NCBI GenBank assembly: GCA_027600665.1 | Contig: JADGJL010000283.1 | Coordinates: 1 to 26,989, forward strand | Direction: 5' to 3' | DNA length: 26,989 nt | DNA from: Irineochytrium annulatum | Lineage: Eukaryota > Chytridiomycota > Chytridiomycetes > Chytridiales > Chytridiaceae | Shown here: positions 19,645-26,989 of the stretch, piece after piece | Numbering within the stretch: the first letter of the stretch is position 1 | How the letters are laid out: each line of letters begins with the position of its first letter | The notes under the pieces: model-generated | The model's database searches: none | What the model was told of the DNA's origin: nothing | Seen by the model: the letters and a program-made list of their open reading frames with translations, nothing else | Made by a program: the position numbers and the translations under genes

Positions 19645-21061
19645 ATGGTCGTCGGTCCGAGCACCCAGAGCGTCGCCATCGCGAACGCGGCCGCCAAGAT
19701 GGCGGAGAACCACCGGCTCCTGGCCGAGGGCAAGCTGCCTTACTCCGTCTACGAGCTGGGCGACTACAAGCTTCAAATGGGCCAGACTCTGAAGAATGCG
19801 AAACTCGCGTACAAGGTATGAGCTGCACTTCCTTCTTTGTCGCGATCATTTCATATGCTGACGGTACCTTGCATGCCACAGACGTACGGCGACAAGTCCC
19901 TCCCCGCGGTCGTTTACCCGTCCTGGTATTCCGGAACGCATGTGCGAGTTCTTGATCGCCTCATGTTGGATGGCCCATCACTGATACACGCGATTTTTCC
20001 GCCAGGTTGACTGCGAGTGGCTCGTCGGTGAGGGTCTCGCGCTGGATCCCAAGCGCTACTTCATCATTCTGACGAACGCGTTCGGCAACGGCCTCTCGTC
20101 CTCGCCCTCGAATCAACCGGCTCCGTACAACGGCCCGCGCTTTCCGAACGTGACGCTGTACGACAACGTCGCCGCTCAGGTGAAGCTAGTGAAGGAGCAC
20201 CTGGGGATCAAGAAGGTCCACGCCGTGCTGGGCTGGAGCATGGGGGCGCAGCAGACGATGATGTGGGGAGCGCTCGTGCCGGAGATGATTGACTACATTG
20301 TGCCGTTCTGCGGATCTGGTGAGGAGTTGCTCAGATTATTTGCAAGCGCTTAACATTTTCTTTTTTTTTGCAAGCCAAAACGTCGATTCACAATTTCGTC
20401 TTCCTCGAGGGACCCGCTAACGCTCTCCGCGCCGATGCCGAGTTCAAGAACGGCTGGTACAAGGATCGCATGGACGTCCAAAAAGGCCTCCGCGCCTTCG
20501 CCCGCGTGTACGCCGGCTGGGGTATGTACACCAAGGCTTTGAACCGTTCGCAAATACCAACAAATACACTCTATTCGCACAGGCTTCTCCCAGGCCTTCT
20601 ACCGCGAGAAGAAGTACGAGGAGATTGGTTTCAACTCGGTCGAGGACTTCCTCGTTGGCTTTTGGGAGGGTTACTTCCTCCAGAAGGACCCTAACAACCT
20701 CCTCGCCATGCTCTGGACCTGGCAGCATGCCGACATCTCGGCCAACCACATCTACAACGGTGACTTCAAGGCCGCACTGAAGAAGATCACGTGCAAGGCC
20801 GTCGTCATGCCGGGAAAGACAGACCTGTACTTCCCACCCGAGGTGCGGATTGCTTGTCGGCGTTGCCGCGTATTTGTCTGATGTCTTTCTGATTTTTTCC
20901 GTGTAAAGGATAACGAAGAGGAGGTGAAGCACATGCCGAACGCGAAGCTCGTTCCGTTCGACTCGATCTGGGGCCACTGGGCCGGCGGGCCCGGTACTAA
21001 CCCGGTCGACGTGGCCTTCTTGGACAACGAGCTCCGTGCGCTTTGGGGCATTAAGACCTAA
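19645..21061 (+). CDS. MetX-like alpha/beta hydrolase (homoserine O-acetyltransferase family)
   Basis: Exons: 19645-19815, 19882-19941, 20006-20318, 20375-20521, 20583-20842 and 20909-21061; in phase, giving 367 residues. The fold matches the homoserine acetyltransferase-like group of alpha/beta hydrolases. The N-terminal part has KNAKLAYKTYGD and PAVVYPSWYSGTH. The segment LDPKRYFIILTNAFGNGLSS follows, then SNQPAPYNGPRFPNVTLYDN. The nucleophile elbow is LGWSMGAQQT (Ser near residue 155), the acid probably lies in MPGKTDLYFPPED, and the His in SIWGHWAGGPG. True homoserine O-acetyltransferases act in methionine synthesis. Many fungal relatives of this size lack a proven substrate, so I leave the reaction open. 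The start codon chosen precedes the first conserved sequence. Confidence 0.92.
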
Positions 21062-21475
21062 CCTTTTTAAACGCTTTGTATTGACGTGATGTCGATATCA
21101 GTTTGGTATATATGTTACCTTCAGGATTATCATGATTATGATTTTTTTGGCGATTAATCTGCCCATATTTTAAACTTTATGCCTTTAGTTGCGCGTTTGG
21201 ACCTCATTATATGTCAGTTATTTGAGGATGCAAAGTTTTGCGAGTGTTTCATGCAGCATGGGCTGGACCACACGAACGAGTGCAAGCTCACACTATTTTC
21301 TAAGCAAGGTTTATTAACATGATGTACGTGATATTACGCAGTTGAAACAACATAACCCAAAACGTGGTATAAATATTATAAGTACAGCGGACAAAAACTG
21401 AACGATATGGACTATTTTACTCTCATGGATATTCCATAATCTACTGCATAGTCCGGATAGTCGAGGTTCAAGTAA
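21062..21475. other. Convergent intergenic region
   Basis: About 410 bp between the stops of the hydrolase (+) and URA3 (-). It is AT-rich and should hold both 3' UTRs. No coding potential seen. Confidence 0.6.
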
Positions 21476-22282
21476 TTATTTAGCACCACCTCCTACCCTT
21501 TCCTCATAGGCCTTCCACCCTTCCTCCTTAAACATGATCGCCCTTTTAACGACACCTTCGTCGCCCGCCTCCTCGCCCTCAATAATCCCCCTCCCGACGA
21601 TGATCACGTCACATTTCGCCCCAAGCACGACATCCCTCGGCGTCCGGTACACCTGTCCAAGCCCGTCACCCTTCCCCATCCCGACTCCGGGCGTCATGTA
21701 AATGAACTCGTCGTCGCTCAGCCTCCTCTGCCCAATGAACCCGACCACGAACCCCTTGTTCTTCACGGCCATCGCCAGCGCCGCGTCCGTGTAGGTCCCC
21801 GTGGCGAGGCTGCCCGCGGACGACATCTCGGCGAGCAAAAGCAGGGCCCTGCCCTTCGCGGCCCCCACGGCCTCCAAGCCCTTGATCACGCCCTCCCCGG
21901 GTACGACGTGCGCGTTCGTGACATCCGACCACTCGACGATCCGGTGCAGGCCCGCGCTGTACTGCAGCCGGACGGTGTTGCCAATGTCGGCGAACTTGCG
22001 GTCCTCGAAGATGAGGAAGTCGTGCTTGGCCGCGATCGCCGTCAGATCCTCGATGAACTTGGGCGTGAAGTCCGAGAGGATGTCGGCGTGGGTTTTCAGG
22101 AGGCAGATGTGAGGGCCAGTGAGGTCGGCCAAACGGAGAAGGCTGGCGCAGGAGGTCACATCGGCGGACAGACAGAGGTTCGTCTGTTTCCGGTCCATCA
22201 GCTTCAGCAGACGGGAGGCCGTCGGATTCGTGTGGCGGGCCGCGCGGGCGCCATAGCGCTGCGACTCGGGGGACGTCGACAT
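21476..22282 (-). CDS. URA3: Orotidine 5'-phosphate decarboxylase
   Basis: Converts orotidine 5'-phosphate to UMP, the last step of de novo pyrimidine synthesis, in the cytosol. Single exon, 268 residues, the normal length for the monofunctional fungal enzyme and without the insertion seen in some filamentous ascomycetes. Catalytic sequences are ICLLKTHADIL (about 59-69) and FLIFEDRKFADIGNT (about 89-103), which holds the Lys-Asp network. The substrate phosphate region is seen in IYMTPGVGMG and DVIIVGRGI. The start is the only well placed ATG (MSTSPESQRYG). Its upstream region is only 74 bp and is shared with RPS11. Confidence 0.98.
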   Translation of the reverse strand: MSTSPESQRYGARAARHTNPTASRLLKLMDRKQTNLCLSADVTSCASLLRLADLTGPHICLLKTHADILSDFTPKFIEDLTAIAAKHDFLIFEDRKFADIGNTVRLQYSAGLHRIVEWSDVTNAHVVPGEGVIKGLEAVGAAKGRALLLLAEMSSAGSLATGTYTDAALAMAVKNKGFVVGFIGQRRLSDDEFIYMTPGVGMGKGDGLGQVYRTPRDVVLGAKCDVIIVGRGIIEGEEAGDEGVVKRAIMFKEEGWKAYEERVGGGAK

Positions 22283-22356
22283 CGGTGCTTGTGAAAGGTC
22301 TTAATTGCTACGCCACGTCCTCCTTTTTCTGACTTCAACCGTCACCGCACCTCACG
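22283..22356. promoter_or_regulatory. Very short bidirectional promoter, URA3/RPS11
   Basis: Only 74 bp lie between the ATGs of URA3 (-) and RPS11 (+). The sequence includes a pyrimidine-rich run (CCTCCTTTTTCTGACTTC) just upstream of RPS11, typical of transcription starts in ribosomal protein genes. No TATA box is seen. Confidence 0.5.
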
Positions 22357-22996
22357 ATGGAGCAGGTGAGCCCCTGGCCGTCCGCCCTCGCGCCCGCGAT
22401 GGAGTCGCCCTAACTGATCCCTCTCCCTGTATGTGGAATGTAGACCGAGCGAGCCTTCCAACGCCAGGCCGGCATCTTCCTGAACAACAAGGCCTCCCTC
22501 AAGAAGAAGGGCGGCGTGAAGCGCTGGTACCGCGACGTGGGCCTCGGCTTCAAGACGCCCAAGGAGGCCATCGAGGGCCACTACATTGACAAGAAGTGCC
22601 CGTTCACCTCGGCCACCGTCTCGATCAGGGGCAGGATCATGTCCGGCGTCGTCACGTCCACCAAGATGAAGAGGACCATTGTTCTGAGGAGGGAGTACCT
22701 GCACTACATCCCGAAGTACAACCGGTACGAGAAGAGGCACAAGAAGGTCGCGGCTCACATGAGCCCCGCGTTCATTGGTGTCGAGATCGGGGACATGGTC
22801 ACCGTTGGCCAGTGCCGGTGAGTGGTTAATCATTCGTCTTCTCGGTTTTCTTGTGCTTTGTATGATCTTCATACCGGGAGCTGATATCTATTTTGTTTCG
22901 AACAGCCCGCTGTCGAAGACTGTCCGTTTCAACGTCCTCAAGGTCCAGAAGAAGACGGTGAAGGGTGCGGCCGGGAAGCAGTTCACAAAGTTCTGA
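22357..22996 (+). CDS. RPS11: 40S ribosomal protein uS17 (S11)
   Basis: Small-subunit ribosomal protein of the cytosolic ribosome. Exons: 22357-22365 (MEQ, 9 nt), 22444-22817 and 22906-22996; the introns of 78 and 88 nt keep phase. The product is 157 residues, matching the family. Hallmarks are [75 protein letters not shown] and [16 protein letters not shown]. The C-terminus is [14 protein letters not shown]. Like uL13, it places its first intron within the first few codons. Confidence 0.98.
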
Positions 22997-23639
22997 TGGG
23001 GTAGTTGATGGTATTCTATTACTTCGAATATACACGGATTCCTGCACATCCGATTTTGTGTCTCTGATACCTTGTGCCTTTGTTTATTCGAGGTTGGATG
23101 TGTTTTTGCTAAGGCTGGAGTGGTTTTCGGCGAGGGGTTTAGGTACTGGCGTCTATGCGGTTCACATCTCCATTGAGCTGTCTTTCAGAGCTCCGCATAT
23201 CTTTCGGTCGATATCGGAACATTATTAAGAATGGACGGGTTACCGGTTTTCCGTCGTTCGGTTGCGTTGGATGATGGCTGAGAGTTGACGGTGACAAGAA
23301 TATTAAGATCTTGAATGTTAAATTATACGGTGGTATCGTATAAGCCTTCGTTTCTAGCGCCGGCTTACTAAATGAGTGCAGGCTTGAAATGTAGGTGGGA
23401 TCCTGGGCAAAGCGCTTTATTTAATCAGCGCTTGAGCTTGAGCCGCGTTAGATTCCAACGCTGCCATACAAATAACTGCCTCAACTTAAAAGTCTGTTCT
23501 GGTCGAGTGATTTCAACGTCCCAACTCGCTGGTATTGTTGGCGGGAAGGTCAGTCCCATTTTTGAAGGTTGACTTATCAGCATGCCCCCAGAAATTTCAG
23601 AATTAATCGTAGACCGAGAGATTTATTAGGTCTGCGGAT
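22997..23639. other. Convergent intergenic region
   Basis: About 640 bp between the RPS11 stop and the end of the RPAIN-like frame. No coherent coding frame or structural RNA was recognised. Confidence 0.5.
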
Positions 23640-24769
23640 TCATCGGGTTGATGAGCAGCGATTGACATTTGTACAATTAACCTCAGCTGCGGTATATAAA
23701 AACTTGCAATCAAAAGGACCAGCAACCAGCAAGAGTTCTACCTGCACCACATTTAAACCGAGGAACAAGGTAGGGAGCCGCAACAGGATATGGATTATGG
23801 CAGACTCCATCTTAGCCCACCATTTGGCTATAATCACATCGGACGCAGATAATGCAAAGTCCCTCGTGGTTGATAAATAAGTTCTGCCCGGGACATGTTT
23901 CTCTGTAAATATCGATTTAGTTTTGCGGCTGGAAAGCAAAGAAAAATCCGTATTCAGAAAAGAAACTGACGAATGATTTCGGCAAAAGGTTGTGATCCGT
24001 TCCAGCACCATCTCCGGTGTCGTGACGACGTTGAAATGCATCCGCAAGTTGCACTGCCCACACCCGACCGTATGGCCGTCACTCCACAGCCGACCATATG
24101 AACACACGGGACATATGCACGGAGACCTATCAGCCAGCAATTTATTTAATGACGCTGGAAGACCGACACACAAAACCGCAAGAATACTTTAAGAACTCAC
24201 GCAGCTGCACCACTCTCCATCCCCTCCATCCCGTCCACTTCCATTCCCCCCGACAACCCGTCCATATGCGTCCCGACTCGACCCTCCATCTCCTTTTTCT
24301 CCCACTCCTCCCAATCCCCGACCTCCTGCTCCTCCGTCAACCACTCTCTCGGCGTCCGCGTCGCAACCTCGACCCACGGGCCCGGTGTGACCATCTCCAG
24401 CTCCCTCCTGATCTCCTCCTCGGCCTCCAGGGCCTGCTCCAGCGTCATGGGCGGGGCGCCGCCGTACTTCCCCCACTCCTCCTCGATCAGGGTCCGCAGC
24501 CAGCGCGGGTCCACAGCGAGTGGGGGCGGTGTCTCGACGGGTTGGAGGGAAGACGCTGCGTCCCCGGGCACCGTGGCGTCGTCCTCGGGCTCGAAGAAGG
24601 AGGATGCGGCGGCCGGCTGGGACTGGGGCGGCGTTACCAGATGCCGATTGGCGGCGTGCAGGCTCCGGCGAGAGTCGCGGATGCGATCGAGGCATTGAGC
24701 TTTGAGGCGGGCGCGCCAGGTCGAGGTCGCCTGCTGGGACGGCTTCAGCTGGTGTTGGCGGTTCATCAT
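23640..24769 (-). CDS. RPAIN-like RPA-interacting protein
   Basis: RPAIN (RIP) proteins bind replication protein A and help its nuclear import. Proposed exons on the minus strand: 24769-24201, 24126-23971 and 23928-23640. The N-terminus carries the basic WR segment of the family (TSTWRARLKAQCLDRIRDSR). The middle is Glu-rich with DPRWLRTLIEEEW and EEEIRRELEMV. Exon 2 opens with a zinc-binding CICPVC and GCGQCNLRMHF at a phase-2 join, as in the RPAIN C-terminal domain. The first two exons are fairly secure. Exon 3 is doubtful: it adds about 95 residues without the expected second Cys pair, and another splice or an earlier end is possible. The start is the first ATG of the open frame. Confidence 0.7.
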
Positions 24770-25834
24770 TGCGGGAGTGATGTTGACAATTTCGGACTTC
24801 ACCAACCGTTACCTGCATTATAATCGCTTCATCCAAGATTGGTTGTTGTTTTGTGCGTGCGGGATAAGATGCGCCCATTGCGACAAATGAAGATGTCAAG
24901 GTCTTTGGTTGAAGGGCAGCGCAAGGTGAGGTGCGGAAGCTCAGGGAGCAGGCACTGATGTTTTCGTTCCTTCACTATCTCAATGAAATAAACTTATTAA
25001 AAAAAGTACTGATATTGCCAGCCTCATGGCCCCCCCAAATCAGGGTTCGCCGTGGTCAGATAATAGTGAATGTTTAGCCGTCGCTCGCGCGAGCATGGGG
25101 CGCGTATCCTCGCCGCTCCGCCGGTCTTGAAGTGTAGAGGCGAGCGAGTACCGCGGTCAAATGCTTTACATCTGTCCAGTCAATTTTGCAACCCGCAAAT
25201 TTTTTTTTCGGTTCCGAAAGGGTCCAGACGTCGAACGCAATGTTGGCCGACCCTGGCGGCCACCCGATGTCTCCTCCCCGATGCCGTTGTAGCTGGCGAG
25301 GGCCTTGGCCGTGGACGAGCATGGCCGGGAGCATGGCTTGCTGGGGCGAATCGGCTTGGCTGTGCGAGGTGGGTTGGGCGACGGGTGACGGGAAGCGAGG
25401 CGGACGGAGGCAGGCATGAAGGCATGGTCTCATCATCAGCCCGTTGATTCAGTCTTACTGAATCAACGGGCTCATATAGAAACCTGCTTCGTGGTCGCCT
25501 TTCTTCCTTCCGATCGCTTTTCCACCCACTTCCTGCGGTTTTTCTTCCAAATTTTGTATTCTTTCTTTGTTCTTGTGCCGGGTTCTTGCGAACTAGCAGC
25601 CGTTCAGAGTGCCACTGCTATCATTCTGTGTTTCTTTCGCAGGTTCGATGCACTTTCATCGTTGCTTGCGTTAGTGAATTTGTTATCGCGTTCCGTATTT
25701 TTCCACTCTCGATCTATAACGTTCGGGGCCCCGGCGTGCAAGACTTCAAAATTGTCGCCTACTCTGCTCTCCTTGCCTCTCGCACTTATCGGCGCACCCT
25801 CAATTTCATCATCGTACGTTCTCAGGCGTTCGTG
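24770..25834. other. Gene-less stretch
   Basis: About 1.06 kb with no recognised gene. The left part should hold the RPAIN-like promoter. The right part, from about 25485, is strongly pyrimidine-rich on the + strand, like a promoter or leader region. It contains the perfect inverted repeat at 25438-25472. Confidence 0.5.
25438..25472. repeat. Perfect 16-bp inverted repeat with 3-nt loop
   Basis: The arms AGCCCGTTGATTCAGT and ACTGAATCAACGGGCT are exact reverse complements, separated by CTT. Pairing stops on both sides. It stands alone in non-coding DNA with no repeated copy in the window. Confidence 0.9.
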
Positions 25835-26123
25835 TTATCCTTCTAAAATCATTATTATCTCACACATCATGTCTTTTGCAGACACGTCCTTCTTTTCGAC
25901 TACCCTCCTTGTGCTTCTGTATGTATATTTCTGTTGTTGTCAACGGGACATTGTTTCCTCACCCGTAAGGAAAGGAAGAAAACCATTCAGTGGACTTTGG
26001 TATTCTTGGCTCGTTGCACGCAACCGAGTGGACTTTGATGGCCGAGCTCGCTGTCAACGGATTGACCGCGTCGACGCGCTGAGCCACAATCGCGTCAGAC
26101 CCGGCGTCGCGGGCATCGGACAT
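25835..26123 (-). CDS. Possible small spliced gene, unknown
   Basis: A weak candidate. On the minus strand an ATG at 26123 opens MSDARDAGSDAIVAQRVDAV. The frame meets a GTGAGG donor at 25962 and rejoins in phase at 25916 after a 46-nt intron with a TTGAC branch-like site. It ends RRVVEKKDVSAKDMMCEII.. with a stop at 25835, giving 80 residues. I recognise no family. The only support is the fit of intron size and phase to the local pattern; the pyrimidine-rich + strand reading is also compatible with non-coding DNA. Confidence 0.2.
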
Positions 26124-26989
26124 GAAGTTGCAGCGACGGCGGAAAGAGCCCGACGACGGTGGTGAGGAGGGTGGTAGGTGGCCCAACGAGAACTATTGCG
26201 GACCCCGTTAAGTCAACACTCTCAAGACGGGGGTCGTTTCTTACGGTTGTGAATGCCCGCTGCGCGCGTGCGCGCGCGCGGCGTGGCATTGACGGCACGC
26301 CTTCGGAGAACTTACAACCAGAGCCGCTGAATCTTTAAAGTTGGTGAAGAGATGCTCGGCCCCATGGACGGCGGACGGCGAGCGTGGGCTGTACTGTACT
26401 GTTAACTCCTGTAATAAATACTGAGGTTTTTGGATATCGCTTAATGCCTGCCGTCCGCTCTCTCTTGTCCAGCAGGGCACCAACTTTCGAAGTAATACTC
26501 GAATAGCGACTCTAACCATTCTCTTCAAGTATATATTTATCTTCAGACAAAAATCAATGCTGGAAACCAGCAACATAACTACATAAGACACACAAGGATA
26601 AGAAGAACACCAGTATCTGTTATTAAAGACAGAATTTGTGCAAAGAGAAAAAAGGAGATCGAAATCGAGACTTTAGGCACACAAGGAACCGATAAATAGG
26701 AAACAAGGAAGCTTTTCGATCACGAAAACCCTTCCGAATTTGAAAATGGCGAAGATATTGAAAGCCATCGGTGGAAAAAATATAAGCACACGGCAGTTAA
26801 TGGAAGGCAATCGAGATAACGAAGGGATAACGGGGATAATCACGAACGAATGGCAGCAAGCAACGAAAGGTTGACAAGGATAGGAATGATATCTCGTGGA
26901 CATCGATGCAGTAAGTCATCATAAAAATACAGTCCAAAGGAAAAGGGCAACGACGATCACTCGAGTGGGAAAGATCATCAGGATACGGC
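26124..26989. other. Gene-less right end of window
   Basis: No frame here looks like a conserved protein. It includes an alternating CG tract at 26261-26280. The final 400 bp are A/G-rich on the + strand, as in a UTR or intergenic spacer. Confidence 0.5.
26261..26280. repeat. Alternating purine-pyrimidine tract (CG-rich)
   Basis: Twenty bases of strict pyrimidine-purine alternation, nearly all CG, of the type that can adopt Z-DNA. Confidence 0.7.

Noticed and set aside
25074..25436. Overlapping minus-strand frames of 81-120 codons
   Set aside because: Three frames are open at once in GC-rich DNA, with no motif or splice context favouring any.
25416..26165. 249-codon + strand frame at the right end
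   Set aside because: It runs through the inverted repeat and a pyrimidine-rich stretch, giving Ser/Phe/Leu-rich low-complexity sequence with no domain.

Overview
This window is intron-rich, gene-dense, GC-rich DNA from a fungus, most likely an early-diverging zoosporic one such as a chytrid. It carries a compact URA3-type OMP decarboxylase, cytosolic ribosomal proteins, and many short spliceosomal introns (mostly 41-108 nt, GT..AG, with CTAAC/CTGAC-like branch sites). It also carries a SNAPC3 homologue and a FAM149/DUF3719-like gene, which fit a lineage that kept metazoan-like snRNA transcription and a flagellum. The lineage call is an inference. I found no tRNA, rRNA, CRISPR array or transposase. 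I worked out exon joins by hand from reading frame, GT/AG signals and protein-family conservation.

Left part (1-12796): a run of minus-strand genes with short gaps. In order along the + strand they are a RasGEF protein (3' end cut off by the window), ribosomal protein uL13, the ESCRT-III subunit Snf7, a membrane-anchored acyl-protein thioesterase, a small protein of unknown function, COP9 signalosome subunit CSN1, and a 14-exon FAM149-like gene. From about 12.8 kb a SNAPC3 (snRNA-activating complex) homologue is transcribed divergently from the FAM149-like gene.

Middle (14.3-18.0 kb): a decayed F-box/leucine-rich-like pseudogene on the + strand, a gene-less AT-rich stretch, then a single-exon F-box-like gene on the minus strand.

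Right part (18.1-24.8 kb): the splicing factor ISY1 (minus) is divergent from a MetX-like alpha/beta hydrolase (+). URA3 (minus) and ribosomal protein uS17/RPS11 (+) lie head to head with 74 bp between start codons. An RPAIN-like RPA-interacting protein follows (minus). The last 2.2 kb has no recognisable gene but holds a perfect 16-bp inverted repeat.

The genes do not form one pathway; most are housekeeping (translation, splicing, membrane remodelling, protein turnover, pyrimidine synthesis). The most notable points are the FAM149-like gene paired with SNAPC3, two genes whose first coding exon is only the ATG, a sequence block shared by the two unusually long introns of uL13 and Snf7, and the transmembrane segment on the thioesterase.
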